Below, one piece after another: positions 22,088-31,091 of a DNA stretch of 64,000 nucleotides. Source of the stretch: Bradyrhizobium sp. AZCC 1721 (lineage in GTDB: Bacteria > Pseudomonadota > Alphaproteobacteria > Rhizobiales > Xanthobacteraceae). The notes below the pieces were generated by a model. The model did no database searches. It worked only from the letters and a program-made list of their open reading frames with translations, and was not told the DNA's origin. Within the stretch, counting starts at the first letter, position 1; each line of letters starts with the position of its first letter. A program made the translations under genes and the position numbers. Location: positions 6,563,001 through 6,627,000 of the forward strand of contig NZ_JAZHSB010000001.1 of the NCBI RefSeq assembly GCF_036924715.1. Reading direction: 5' to 3'.

Positions 22088-24256
22088 GTGGCGGCTGGGG
22101 AACGCTCGATGACGGATCACATCCCGACAACCGCGCCGCAGTCAGCGCATTTGAGTGCGCGCCTCGAGGACGCGATCAACCATATGTCGCTCGGAATCGT
22201 CGTATTCGACGAGAAGCGCGAGGTCGTTTTCTGCAACCGCCGCTACAGGGAGATGTACGGGCTCTCGCCTGAACAGGTGAAGCCGGGAACACCGACCCAG
22301 GAACTGATCCGGCACCGGCTGAAACTCGGGCTGAAGGTGCAGGTCGCGGTCGATGATTATATCCGTGAGCGCGTCGGTCGCGACATCGCACTCGACACCA
22401 CGGTGCAGGAGTTCACCGACGGCAGGATCGTCGCCTACACCGTCTACCCGATGCCGGACGGCGGCGGGATGGCGACCCACGAGGACATCACCGAGCGCGA
22501 AGCGCTCAATGCCCGGCTGAAGAAACAATACGAGCTCGGCAAGGAGCAGGAAGAAGCCCTGCGCGTCAGGAACTTCCAGTTCGACACCGCAATCAACAAC
22601 ATGTCGCAGGGGCTTTGCTTCTTCGATTCCGACCATCGCCTGATCGTCTGCAACGATCGCTTCGTGGAGATGTACGACATTGCGCCCGAGCGCGTCAGCC
22701 CCGGCATGTCGCTGGTCGAGATCGTCGACCTGCGCTTCGAAGCCGGCAGCTTCCCCGCCATGACGCGCGACGAATATCTGCAATGGCGCACCAACGTGGC
22801 GGTTTCCAATGAAGCGAAAGACAGCATCGTCGAACTGAAGAACGGGCGTACCTTCAAGATCCGCCACCGCCCGATGCCCGGCGGCGGCTGGGTCGCGACG
22901 CATGAGGACATCACCGAGCAGCGCCAGTCCGAGGTCAAGATCGAATACATGGCGCATCACGATGCGCTGACCGATCTTGCCAATCGGGTGTTGTTGAACG
23001 ATCGGCTCGAACATGCGCTGGGCAGGGTTTCGGACGGGGAAATGGTGGCCGTCCATCACCTCGATCTCGATCAGTTCAAGGCCGTGAACGATACGTTCGG
23101 CCACCCCTGCGGCGACAAATTGCTCAGGAGCGTCGCCGAACGGTTGCGCCGGCTCGTTGGCGATTCCGACACGATCGCGCGGATGGGCGGCGATGAGTTC
23201 GTCATCGTGCAGGCCACGATCTCGGACCCCGCCGATGCCACTTCGCTGGCGCAGGGCGTCATCGATGCGTTGAGCGAGCCCTATGAAATCGACGGCCAGC
23301 AGGCCGTGATCGGCGTCAGCATCGGCATTTCGGTCGGTCCCGGCGACGGATCGAACCCCGACAAATTGCTGCGCAATGCCGATCTCGCACTCTACCGCGC
23401 CAAGAGCGACGGCCGCAGCACGTTCCGCTTCTTCGAGCCTGCGATGGACCTGCAGATGCAGACCCGCCGCATCCTGGAGCAGGATCTGCGCAAGGCGCTG
23501 CCGGCGGGCGAGTTCGAGTTGCATTACCAGCCGGTCGTCAACTTGGCGAGCAAGGAAATCAGCGGCTTCGAGGCGCTGATACGCTGGAATCATCCAACCA
23601 AGGGAATGATCTCGCCGGCGGCCTTCATCCCGCTGGCCGAAGAGATCGGCTTCATCGTGCCGATGGGCGAGTGGGTCATCAGGCAGGCTTGTGCCACCGC
23701 CGCGCTATGGCCCGACAACCTTCACGTCGCCGTCAATATTTCAGCGATCCAGTTTCGCAGTCCCGGCCTGATGCAGGTGATCGTCGGCGCGCTCGCCGCC
23801 TCCGGTCTCGCGCCGACGCGGCTGGAGATCGAAATCACCGAGAGCGTGTTGCTCCACAACAAGGAAGCGACGCTCGCGCTGCTGCATCAGTTGCGCGCGC
23901 TCGGAATCCGGATCGCCATGGACGATTTCGGCACCGGATATTCGTCGCTGACTTATTTGCAAAGCTTTCCGTTCGACAAGATCAAGATCGACCGCTCGTT
24001 CGTCAAGAACATCACCGAGAATTCGAGCTCGCTAAACATCGTGCGCGCGGTTGCCGCGCTCGCCAATGGAATGGGCATGACGGCGACCGCCGAGGGTGTC
24101 GAAACCGCGGAGCAACTCCACAGCATCGCATCCGAGGGATGCACGGAAATGCAAGGCTTCCTGTTCAGCAAGCCGCTTCCCGCCGCCGAGATCGAGCGGC
24201 AGTTTCTGTCGGGGCGGGGGCCGCGAGGGGCTCAAGGCCGCATCGTCGCGGCGTGA
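22088..24256 (+). CDS. Bifunctional diguanylate cyclase / phosphodiesterase with two PAS domains
   Basis: The protein has 722 residues from the GTG at 22088, chosen because GGAGGAGGAG sits 8 bases before it; ATG 22109 is the alternative. Two similar PAS-7 type repeats (about 20-135 and 155-270) share INHMS, FDEKREVVFCN or FDSDHRLIVCN, and both end in ATHEDITE. The GGDEF domain carries GGDEF at 367-371. No RxxD inhibition site precedes it. The EAL domain has EAL at 495, EITES, DDFGTGYSSL, KIDRSFV and AEGVET, so the phosphodiesterase looks complete. No transmembrane segment is seen; it is predicted cytosolic, making and breaking cyclic-di-GMP. The PAS input is unknown. Confidence 0.93.
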   Translation: MAAGERSMTDHIPTTAPQSAHLSARLEDAINHMSLGIVVFDEKREVVFCNRRYREMYGLSPEQVKPGTPTQELIRHRLKLGLKVQVAVDDYIRERVGRDIALDTTVQEFTDGRIVAYTVYPMPDGGGMATHEDITEREALNARLKKQYELGKEQEEALRVRNFQFDTAINNMSQGLCFFDSDHRLIVCNDRFVEMYDIAPERVSPGMSLVEIVDLRFEAGSFPAMTRDEYLQWRTNVAVSNEAKDSIVELKNGRTFKIRHRPMPGGGWVATHEDITEQRQSEVKIEYMAHHDALTDLANRVLLNDRLEHALGRVSDGEMVAVHHLDLDQFKAVNDTFGHPCGDKLLRSVAERLRRLVGDSDTIARMGGDEFVIVQATISDPADATSLAQGVIDALSEPYEIDGQQAVIGVSIGISVGPGDGSNPDKLLRNADLALYRAKSDGRSTFRFFEPAMDLQMQTRRILEQDLRKALPAGEFELHYQPVVNLASKEISGFEALIRWNHPTKGMISPAAFIPLAEEIGFIVPMGEWVIRQACATAALWPDNLHVAVNISAIQFRSPGLMQVIVGALAASGLAPTRLEIEITESVLLHNKEATLALLHQLRALGIRIAMDDFGTGYSSLTYLQSFPFDKIKIDRSFVKNITENSSSLNIVRAVAALANGMGMTATAEGVETAEQLHSIASEGCTEMQGFLFSKPLPAAEIERQFLSGRGPRGAQGRIVAA

Positions 24257-24317
24257 TTGCACGGTTCGTCATTCCGGAGCGCGCGAAGCGCGAATCCGAA
24301 ATGACGGTGTTAGTCCC

Positions 24318-24836
24318 TCAAAACTCCGCCGCGATCTTCGACAGCATTTCGAGCAGCGCGACGCGGTTGGCGGGACCCAGCAACTCGTTGAGACGCGCCT
24401 CGTGCTTGCTGGCAACGAGCTTTTTGGCGCGCGCCAGCACCGCCCTTCCCTTGTCCGTCAGAACCAGGATGTGCGAGCGACGGTCGTTGGTCGAGCGCAT
24501 CCGGGCGCAGAGGCCGCGGCTCTCCAGCGCATCCAGCATCGAGACGAAATTCGGCCTGAGGATGCCGAGCGTGTTGGCGATTTCAGTCTGGTTGCGCCCG
24601 GGATTGCGATCGAGCAACAATAGCACCGAGAATTGCGCCGGCGTCAGTTGCAGCGGCGCGACGCAGCGCAGGAAGTCCTCGAATACCTTGAGCTGCGCGC
24701 GCTTGAGCGAATAGCCGAGCAGGTCGGCCAGCTCGCCCAGTTGCAGCCCGGCATTCTCCGCGGCGCCATCGGCGATTTCCTTGCCGTTGCCGCGCGACGA
24801 CTTGACGACATCGGTCGCTGCCTTGGAAACTGTCAT
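24318..24836 (-). CDS. couR: MarR family regulator, CouR-like
   Basis: The protein has 172 residues from ATG 24836. The winged helix has LTPAQFSVLLLLDRNPGRNQTE and the recognition helix LRPNFVSMLDALESRGLC, followed by the wing STNDRRSHILVLTDKGR, all MarR hallmarks. It is divergent from an ABC importer and lies at the edge of a hydroxycinnamate gene island whose order resembles R. palustris couR-transporter-couB-couA. CouR is a repressor released by p-coumaroyl-CoA. A palindrome in the shared promoter region is a plausible operator. Family assignment is firm; the symbol rests on context. Confidence 0.83.
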   Translation of the reverse strand: MTVSKAATDVVKSSRGNGKEIADGAAENAGLQLGELADLLGYSLKRAQLKVFEDFLRCVAPLQLTPAQFSVLLLLDRNPGRNQTEIANTLGILRPNFVSMLDALESRGLCARMRSTNDRRSHILVLTDKGRAVLARAKKLVASKHEARLNELLGPANRVALLEMLSKIAAEF

Positions 24837-24890
24837 GGCGTGAGGCTCGCCCCCGAAAAAGGCTCGGCCGGGTGACCGGGCCTTGATGTT

Positions 24891-24924
24891 ATATTTGATA
24901 ATTGTTATTGGATATATCAAATAT
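24891..24924. promoter_or_regulatory. AT-rich inverted repeat, probable MarR/CouR operator
   Basis: ATATTTGATA and TATCAAATAT are perfect 10-bp arms 14 bases apart; inside them ATAATTGTTAT is a smaller imperfect palindrome. The site lies in the shared region between couR-like (start 24836) and the importer operon (start 25011), where a MarR repressor could control both directions. Confidence 0.72.
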
Positions 24925-25010
24925 CGGCACCTTTCAACTGCCGAGATGTGGGACGGCCGGCGGACCGTGCGAGGTCAGGACCGGCGACGCTTTTAGGGGG
25001 AGCGCCAGTC

Positions 25011-26051
25011 TTGAATACGACGATCATGCTGTTCCTGCTGCAGGACGGCATCACCAATGGCGCGATCTATGCGCTGCTCGGGCTTGCGCTGGTGCTGGTG
25101 TTTGCCGTCACCCGCGTCATCCTGATTCCGCAGGGCGAATTCGTGACCTTCGGCGCGCTGAGCTACGCCATGCTGGCAACCGGTCAGGTGCCGGGCACCG
25201 CAAAGCTGGCGATGGCCATGGGCGTGGTCGCCTTCGGCCTCGACCTGTTTGAGGCGCGGCGATCGCTACGGCCCAAGCGGGTCGCGCGCGCCTTTGCCCT
25301 CAACATCGCTCTCCCCGCCGCGATCCTGGCCCTGACCTACGGCCTTGCCGGTCCCAAGACCCCGATTGCGGTCAACATCGCGCTGTCGCTTTTGATCGTC
25401 GCGGCGATCGGGCTGTTCCTCTACCGCATCGCGTTTCAACCGATCGCCCATACCTCGGTGCTGGTGCTGCTCATCGCCTCCGTCGGCTGTCATCTGGCGC
25501 TGCAGGGCCTGGGCCTCGTGTTCTTCGGTGCCGAGGGCCTGCGCGGGCCGGCGCTGTCGAATGCCGCGCTGACGATCGGCCCACTGCGCTTCACCGGCCA
25601 GAGCCTTGCGGTGTACGGTCTAACCGTCGCCTTCATCGCCGCGCTCTGGCTGTTCTTCGGCTTCACGCTGATGGGCAAGGCGTTGCGCGCTACCGCCGTC
25701 AACCGCCTCGGCGCCCGCCTCGTCGGCATCCGCACCACACTATCGGGGCAGATTGCTTTCCTGCTGGCATCCCTGATCGGCGCGATTTCCGGGATCCTGA
25801 TCGTGCCGATCACCACGCTCTATTACGACACCGGCTTCCTGATCGGCCTGAAAGGTTTTATTGCCGCGATCATCGGCGGACTCGTCAGCTATCCGCTTAC
25901 GGCCGTCGCAGCCTTGCTGGTCGGCAGCGTCGAGGCATTCTCATCGTTCTACGCCAGCAATTTCAAGGAGGTCATCGTCTTTACGCTGATCCTTCCCGTG
26001 CTGGTGCTGCGTTCGCTTGCGGCGCCCGCGGTCGAGGAAGAGAAGGATTGA
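25011..26051 (+). CDS. Branched-chain-type ABC transporter permease, LivH-like (hydroxycinnamate island)
   Basis: The protein has 346 residues from the TTG at 25011, which is 9 bases after AGGGGGA; the ATG at 25026 would cut into the conserved start NTTIMLFLLQDGITNG. It is a multi-span inner-membrane protein with AIYALLGLALVLVFAVTRV, IPQGEFVTFGALSYA, LRATAVNRLGARLVGIR and AAIIGGLVSYPLTAVAALLVG. It is longer than usual LivH (about 290) because of an insertion near residues 70-120. It overlaps the next gene slightly. Probably one half of the membrane channel of an aromatic acid importer. Confidence 0.88.
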   Translation: MNTTIMLFLLQDGITNGAIYALLGLALVLVFAVTRVILIPQGEFVTFGALSYAMLATGQVPGTAKLAMAMGVVAFGLDLFEARRSLRPKRVARAFALNIALPAAILALTYGLAGPKTPIAVNIALSLLIVAAIGLFLYRIAFQPIAHTSVLVLLIASVGCHLALQGLGLVFFGAEGLRGPALSNAALTIGPLRFTGQSLAVYGLTVAFIAALWLFFGFTLMGKALRATAVNRLGARLVGIRTTLSGQIAFLLASLIGAISGILIVPITTLYYDTGFLIGLKGFIAAIIGGLVSYPLTAVAALLVGSVEAFSSFYASNFKEVIVFTLILPVLVLRSLAAPAVEEEKD

Positions 26052-26056
26052 CGGCG

Positions 26057-27826
26057 ATGAACCAGCGCACCCCTCTCATCATCTTCGCGCTCGTGATGGC
26101 AGCGATCCCGTTTATTCCGGGCATCCCGCCATTCTGGATCGTGCTGCTCAACAATATCGGCCTCGCCGCACTGGTGGCGATGGGCCTCGTGCTCTTGACC
26201 GGCGTCGGCGGCCTCACCTCTTTCGGCCAAGCCGCCTTCTGCGGTTTCGGCGCCTACACCACGGCGGTATTGGCCACGGCCTATGGTGTCTCGCCATGGC
26301 TGACGCTGCCTCTCTCGCTGGTGGTCAGCGGCATCGCCGCGGTCCTGCTAGGCATCGTCACGGTACGGCTGTCCGGCCATTATCTGCCGCTCGGCACCAT
26401 CGCCTGGGGCATCGGCCTGTTTTACCTGTTCAGCAAGCTGGAATTCCTCGGCCGCAATGACGGCATCTCCGGCATCCCGCCGCTCTCGATCGGCAATTTC
26501 CGGATGCTCGATCCCGGCACGATCTATTTCGCGATCTGGATCGCGGTGCTGGTCTCGGCGCTCCTCACCATCAACCTCCTGGACTCCCGCACCGGCCGCG
26601 CGATCCGCGCGCTGCGGCGCGGGCATATCGCCGGCGAAGCGTTCGGCGTGCAGACGCCGCGCGCCAAGCTTCTGGTATTCATCTATGCGGCGGTGCTCGC
26701 GGGCTTGTCCGGCTGGCTCTATGCGCATTTCCAGCGCGCCGCCAATCCGACGCCGTTCGGCGCGCAGGCCGGCATCGAATATCTGTTCATCGCCGTGGTC
26801 GGCGGCGCCGGCTATGTCTGGGGCGCGGTGCTCGGCGCCGGCATCGTCGTGATCCTCAAGGAGATCCTGCAAAGCTATCTGCCCTATATCTTCGGCGGCC
26901 AGAGCCAGCTCGAGACCATCGTGTTCGGCATCCTGCTGGTCGTTCTGCTGCAGCTCGCGCCGACCGGCGTCTGGCCCTGGCTGATGTCGCGACTGCCGAT
27001 CCAACCGGGCCGCAGGATGCCCGATGCGTCGCTTCCGCTTGCCACGCCCGTGCGCGCACAGGCTTCGTCCGCCGTCCTGCTGCAGATCGAGAAGGCGCGC
27101 AAGCAGTTCGGCGGCGTGATTGCCGTTAACGACGTCTCCTTCGACGTCCAGGCCCGCGAGATCGTTGCCCTGATCGGCCCCAACGGCGCCGGCAAGAGCA
27201 CGACCTTCAACTTGATCACGGGCGTGCTGACGACCACCGGCGGCACCATCTCGGTGCTCGGCAACAAGGTCGACAACGCTCCGCCGCAGGAGGTTGTAAA
27301 ACTCGGCGTCGCGCGCACCTTCCAGCATGTCAAGCTGGTCCCTGACATGACCGTGCTGGAGAACGTCGCGATCGGTGCGCATTTGCGGGGGTCTGCGGGA
27401 GCGATCTCCAGCATGCTCCGGCTCGACCGGGCCGACGAGGCGAAATTGCTGGCGGAAGCCGCCCGCCAGATCGAGCGCGTCGGCTTGGGCGACCAGATCG
27501 ACCAGTTGGCGGGAAGCCTGTCGCTCGGCCAGCAGCGCATTGTCGAGATTGCACGCGCGCTGTGCGTCGATCCATTGCTGCTGCTGCTCGACGAGCCGGC
27601 CGCGGGACTGCGCCATATGGAAAAGCAGCGGCTCGCTGCCCTGCTCCGTCAACTGCGCGACGGCGGCATGTCAGTGCTGCTGGTCGAGCACGACATGGGT
27701 TTTGTGATGGATCTCGCCGACCGCGTCGTGGTGCTGGATTTCGGCACCAAGATCGCCGAGGGCACGCCGGATGCGATCAAGACCAATCCCGATGTGATCA
27801 AGGCCTATCTCGGAGCTACCGCATGA
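26057..27826 (+). CDS. Fused ABC permease-ATPase (LivM-LivG fusion)
   Basis: The protein has 589 residues from ATG 26057. Residues 1-310 are a LivM permease (LLTGVGGLTSFGQAAFCGFGA, ALRRGHIAGEAFGVQTPRAK, AVVGGAGYVWGAVLGAGIV). After a linker (about 310-345), residues 346-589 are a LivG ATPase: Walker A GPNGAGKST, signature LSLGQQRIVEIARAL, Walker B LLLLDEPAAG, end NPDVIKAYLG. One chain thus supplies a channel half and an ATPase. Such fusions are known in rhizobial Liv-type systems. It is followed by the LivF-like gene with an ATGA overlap. Confidence 0.9.
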   Translation: MNQRTPLIIFALVMAAIPFIPGIPPFWIVLLNNIGLAALVAMGLVLLTGVGGLTSFGQAAFCGFGAYTTAVLATAYGVSPWLTLPLSLVVSGIAAVLLGIVTVRLSGHYLPLGTIAWGIGLFYLFSKLEFLGRNDGISGIPPLSIGNFRMLDPGTIYFAIWIAVLVSALLTINLLDSRTGRAIRALRRGHIAGEAFGVQTPRAKLLVFIYAAVLAGLSGWLYAHFQRAANPTPFGAQAGIEYLFIAVVGGAGYVWGAVLGAGIVVILKEILQSYLPYIFGGQSQLETIVFGILLVVLLQLAPTGVWPWLMSRLPIQPGRRMPDASLPLATPVRAQASSAVLLQIEKARKQFGGVIAVNDVSFDVQAREIVALIGPNGAGKSTTFNLITGVLTTTGGTISVLGNKVDNAPPQEVVKLGVARTFQHVKLVPDMTVLENVAIGAHLRGSAGAISSMLRLDRADEAKLLAEAARQIERVGLGDQIDQLAGSLSLGQQRIVEIARALCVDPLLLLLDEPAAGLRHMEKQRLAALLRQLRDGGMSVLLVEHDMGFVMDLADRVVVLDFGTKIAEGTPDAIKTNPDVIKAYLGATA

Positions 27827-28554
27827 GTGCGCTGTTATCGGTCTCCGACGCTCACGTTTCCTACGGCAAGGTCGAAGCCGTGCGCTCGGTTTCGCTCGAG
27901 GTCGCCGACGATGAGATCGTCACCATCATCGGCGCCAACGGCGCCGGCAAGACCACGCTGCTGAATGCCATCATGGGCGTGCTGCCGCTCAAGGGCGCCA
28001 CCGCCTTCGCCAGCACCGACATGACCCCGCTCGACATCGAAGATCGCGTCGCAGCGGGCCTCTGTCTCGTGCCGGAGCACCGCGAATTGTTCGGCACCAT
28101 GAACGTCGAGGACAATCTGCAGCTCGGTGCCTTCCGGATTCCGAAGGCAACCGCGGCAAGGTCGTTCGAGCGGGTCTACACGCTGTTTCCGCGGCTCAAG
28201 GAGCGGCGCAAGCAATTGGCCGGCACGCTCTCCGGCGGCGAGCAGCAGATGCTGGCGATGGGTCGCGCCCTGATGGGCGCGCCAAAACTGTTGATGCTCG
28301 ACGAACCGAGCCTTGGTCTCGCGCCGATCATCGTGGCCGACATCTTCCGCACCATCGGTGAGTTGCGGGCGGCCGGCGTCTCGGTGCTGCTGGTCGAACA
28401 GAATGCGCAAGCGGCGCTTAAAATCGCCGACCGCGCCTACGTCATGGAACTCGGCGAATTCATCCTGTCCGGATCGGCCAAGGATATCGCCAGCAACCAG
28501 CGCGTCGCGGCGAGCTATCTCGGCTTCCAGCACGAGGGCGTAAGCGGGATTTAG
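27823..28554 (+). CDS. Branched-chain-type ABC transporter ATPase, LivF-like (hydroxycinnamate island)
   Basis: The protein has 243 residues from ATG 27823, coupled by ATGA to the upstream fusion gene. Walker A GANGAGKTT is near 38, LSGGEQQMLAMGRAL near 139 and LLMLDEPSLGLAP near 159. It is the second ATPase of the importer, whose periplasmic binding protein is encoded convergently right after it. The ORF also opens upstream inside the fusion gene, but the ATG and conserved N-terminus SALLSVSDAHVSYGK fix the start. Confidence 0.91.
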   Translation: MSALLSVSDAHVSYGKVEAVRSVSLEVADDEIVTIIGANGAGKTTLLNAIMGVLPLKGATAFASTDMTPLDIEDRVAAGLCLVPEHRELFGTMNVEDNLQLGAFRIPKATAARSFERVYTLFPRLKERRKQLAGTLSGGEQQMLAMGRALMGAPKLLMLDEPSLGLAPIIVADIFRTIGELRAAGVSVLLVEQNAQAALKIADRAYVMELGEFILSGSAKDIASNQRVAASYLGFQHEGVSGI

Positions 28555-28557
28555 GGA

Positions 28558-28590
28558 CTAGATGGGCGCGCTTCCGCGCAGCCCATCTAG
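28558..28590. terminator. Bidirectional terminator-like hairpin between convergent genes
   Basis: CTAGATGGGC and GCCCATCTAG (10 bp) enclose a further GCG-CTTC-CGC stem, giving a nearly perfect 13-bp hairpin. It sits between the converging livF-like and binding-protein genes and has no clear T-run, so its activity is uncertain. Confidence 0.6.
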
Positions 28591-28622
28591 CCTGTCAGAC
28601 CTCATCTATGAGGGTCACGATC

Positions 28623-29774
28623 TCACTTCGCCGGGACGTACTTGCCGTCCTTCACGGTCAGGATGATGCGCGAGCGGTCGTCGAGGCCGTAGCGATCCTT
28701 TTCGGTGAAGTTGTAGACGCCCTGGCTTGCCGCGATTTCCTTCTCCGAGATCAGCGCCAGACGGATCGCCTCGCGGAATTCCGGCGTGCCCGGCTTGGCC
28801 TTCTTCAGCGCCACCGGTATCACGCGCTTGAGCACCTCAAAGGCGTCGTAGGAATGGCCGGCGAACTGGCTGCGGCTGTTGGCACCATACTTGGCTTCGT
28901 AGGCGGTGTTGAGCGCGAGACCCGGCTTCTTGGTCAGCGCGCTGTCGGGCTGGGACTCCGGCGACATCACCGGACCGGAAGCCATGATCACGCCTTCCGC
29001 CGCAGGACCCGCGATGCGGATGAAGTCCATGCTGGCGGCGCCGTGGGTCTGGTAGATCAGGCCCTTGTAGCCGCGCTCGCGCAGCGTGGTCTGCGGCAGC
29101 GCCGCTGCGGTGCCGGAAGCGCCGATGAGAACGGCGTCGGGATTGGCGGCGACCAGCTTCAGCACCTGGCCGGCGACCGACGTATCCGGACGGGCAAAGC
29201 GCTCTTCGGTCGCCATGGTCAGGCCCATGGGCACGGCCTGGGTCTTGAAGTCGTTGACCCAGAGATCACCGTAGGAATCGGAGTAGCCGATGTAGCCCAC
29301 GGTCTTGATGCCGTGCGCCTTCATGTGCTCGTACAGCACCTTGCCCATGATCGGGATCGGCTGCGGCATCGCGACCGACCACTTCATGCGCGCCTCGTTG
29401 ATCGGGAGCGGCGCCAGGCCGAAATGCGGAATCCCCGCCTCGTTCGCTACCGTGGAAACCGCAACCGTCGGAGGTGTCGTCGAGGAGCCCATGATGATGT
29501 CGGCCTTCGATTCGGTGACGAAGCGCCGTGCATTGGTGGTCGCCGTGGTCGGATCGCCGCCGTCATCGAGCACGATGATCTTGATCGGCACGCCGCCGAT
29601 TTCCTTCGGCACGAAATCGAGCGAGTTGCGTTCGGGAATGCCCAGCGCCGCCGCGGGCCCGGTCGTGGTGACGGTGATGCCGATCGTGATTTCATTGGTC
29701 TGTGCAATGACCGGCGCCCCCGGCAGGGCGAGGGCCGCGATGACGGCCGCCGCGGACAGAAAAGCCTTCTTCAT
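28623..29774 (-). CDS. couP: ABC transporter aromatic-acid-type substrate-binding protein
   Basis: The protein has 383 residues, with a signal peptide (FLSAAAVIAALALPGAPVIAQ) and a periplasmic-binding type I fold: ITVTTTGPAAALGIPERNSL, LDDGGDPTTATTNARRF and VGYIGYSDSYGDLWVNDFK. A GGGAGG ribosome site lies before the ATG. It is the last gene on the minus strand of the hydroxycinnamate cluster, convergent with the permease/ATPase genes. In R. palustris a p-coumarate-binding CouP occupies this place. The match is by context; an aromatic ligand is inferred. Confidence 0.8.
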   Translation of the reverse strand: MKKAFLSAAAVIAALALPGAPVIAQTNEITIGITVTTTGPAAALGIPERNSLDFVPKEIGGVPIKIIVLDDGGDPTTATTNARRFVTESKADIIMGSSTTPPTVAVSTVANEAGIPHFGLAPLPINEARMKWSVAMPQPIPIMGKVLYEHMKAHGIKTVGYIGYSDSYGDLWVNDFKTQAVPMGLTMATEERFARPDTSVAGQVLKLVAANPDAVLIGASGTAAALPQTTLRERGYKGLIYQTHGAASMDFIRIAGPAAEGVIMASGPVMSPESQPDSALTKKPGLALNTAYEAKYGANSRSQFAGHSYDAFEVLKRVIPVALKKAKPGTPEFREAIRLALISEKEIAASQGVYNFTEKDRYGLDDRSRIILTVKDGKYVPAK

Positions 29775-29862
29775 TCATTCCTCCCTTGGATTATTATCTG
29801 CAGTCTTAAGCAAAACCGGGCCCTTAATTCAGCCCCTTCTTTAGGTCATGCCGGATAGTAAG

Positions 29863-30282
29863 TCAGCCCCGCATGAAACGCTCGATGATCTCCGGCGGCA
29901 TCGGCGCCGATTTCAGCTTCGCGGGATCGTCCGGATGCTTGCCGACCAGCACGCGGGTTTCGAACGCCTCGATCGCCAATGCCTCGCCCTTGAACACGTT
30001 GTGGACCACCTCGAAGCTGGAGCGCTTGAAACTCTCGATCCGGCTTTCGATCCGGATCCAGTCGCCATGGGTGGACGGGATATGAAATTTGGCCCTCGTG
30101 TCGACCATGGGAATGCCGACGAGGCCATATTTGCGGATGAGATCCTGTTTCGAAAAGCCGGCGGCTTCGAACATGATCGAGGTGGAATCGTCGAACATCG
30201 CGAAATAACGCGGATAGTAAACGATGTTGGCGGGGTCGCAATCGCCCCACTGGATCTGCACGTCGCGCCGGTTGACGAACAT
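29863..30282 (-). CDS. Acyl-CoA thioesterase, 4-hydroxybenzoyl-CoA type
   Basis: The protein has 139 residues of hotdog fold from the ATG at 30282. The active-site loop WGDCDPANIVYYPRYFAMFD is close to that of 4-hydroxybenzoyl-CoA thioesterase, where the aspartate after GDC is catalytic. IPMVDTRAKFHIPSTHGD follows. It hydrolyses an aroyl-CoA to the free acid and CoA. It starts 13 bases after the SDR stop, so the two are co-transcribed. In this cluster the likely substrate is 4-hydroxybenzoyl-CoA made from a shortened hydroxycinnamoyl-CoA, feeding PobA. Confidence 0.85.
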   Translation of the reverse strand: MFVNRRDVQIQWGDCDPANIVYYPRYFAMFDDSTSIMFEAAGFSKQDLIRKYGLVGIPMVDTRAKFHIPSTHGDWIRIESRIESFKRSSFEVVHNVFKGEALAIEAFETRVLVGKHPDDPAKLKSAPMPPEIIERFMRG

Positions 30283-30295
30283 GGGATGAAATATC

Positions 30296-31057
30296 CTAGC
30301 GCGGCGCCATGCGAAGCGCGGCATCGAGCCGCACCACTTCGCCGTTCAAATAGGGGTTGTCGATCATGTGCAGCGCGAGCGAGGCAAACTCGTCGGCTTG
30401 GCCGAGGCGGCGCGGGAACGGGATCGAGGCGGCAAGCGAGTCCTGAGCTTCCTGCGGCAGGTTGGCCAGCAGCGGCGTGAGGAACAGGCCCGGCGCGATC
30501 GTCAGCACGCGAATCCCGAACTGCGCCAGTTCGCGCGCGATCGGCAGCGTCATGGCGACGATGCCGCCCTTGGAAGCCGAATAGGCCGACTGACCGATCT
30601 GGCCGTCATAGGCCGCGACCGAGGCGGTCGAGATCACCACGCCGCGCTCGCCGGTCGCAAGCGGCTCGAGCTTCGACATCGGAGCGGTTGCCAACCGCAG
30701 CATGTTGAACGAGCCGATCAGATTGACCTTGATCACCTTGTCGAAATCGCCGAGCGCCATCGGGCCGTCCTTGCCGATCACGCGCTTGGCGACGCCGATG
30801 CCGGCGCAGTTCACCAGCACGCGCGCCGGACCATGGGCAGCCGCCGCCTTCGCGATCGCGGCTTCCGCGGAGGCGGCATCGGAAACGTCGCAGATCACGG
30901 CGACGCCGCCGATCTCGGCCGCGACGGCCTCTGCCAGGCTGGCGTTGAGATCGCAGACTGCGACCTTGGCGCCCTGCGCCGCGAGGCGGCGCGCGGTCGC
31001 CGCGCCCAATCCCGATGCGCCGCCGGTGACGATGGCGGCCTGGTCCTTCAACTGCAT
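30296..31057 (-). CDS. SDR family 3-hydroxyacyl-CoA dehydrogenase-like
   Basis: The protein has 253 residues with TGGASGLGAATARRLA (NAD motif) at 9-24, VLVNCAGIG, VVISTASVAAYDG, the catalytic YSASKGGIVAMT and APGLFLTPLL. The sequence resembles type II hydroxyacyl-CoA dehydrogenases (HSD17B10 group). It lies between the feruloyl-CoA synthetase and thioesterase genes. I infer oxidation of the 3-hydroxy-3-arylpropanoyl-CoA formed by the hydratase. A close paralog is at 60532-61290, next to the second synthetase. Confidence 0.87.
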   Translation of the reverse strand: MQLKDQAAIVTGGASGLGAATARRLAAQGAKVAVCDLNASLAEAVAAEIGGVAVICDVSDAASAEAAIAKAAAAHGPARVLVNCAGIGVAKRVIGKDGPMALGDFDKVIKVNLIGSFNMLRLATAPMSKLEPLATGERGVVISTASVAAYDGQIGQSAYSASKGGIVAMTLPIARELAQFGIRVLTIAPGLFLTPLLANLPQEAQDSLAASIPFPRRLGQADEFASLALHMIDNPYLNGEVVRLDAALRMAPR

Positions 31058-31091
31058 GGTGCTCTCCCTGACAAGCTTTGCACGAATTCGG

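Noticed and set aside
26348..27652. 434-codon minus-strand frame opposite the LivM-LivG fusion
   Set aside because: Shadow of a gene with Walker motifs; no known domain.
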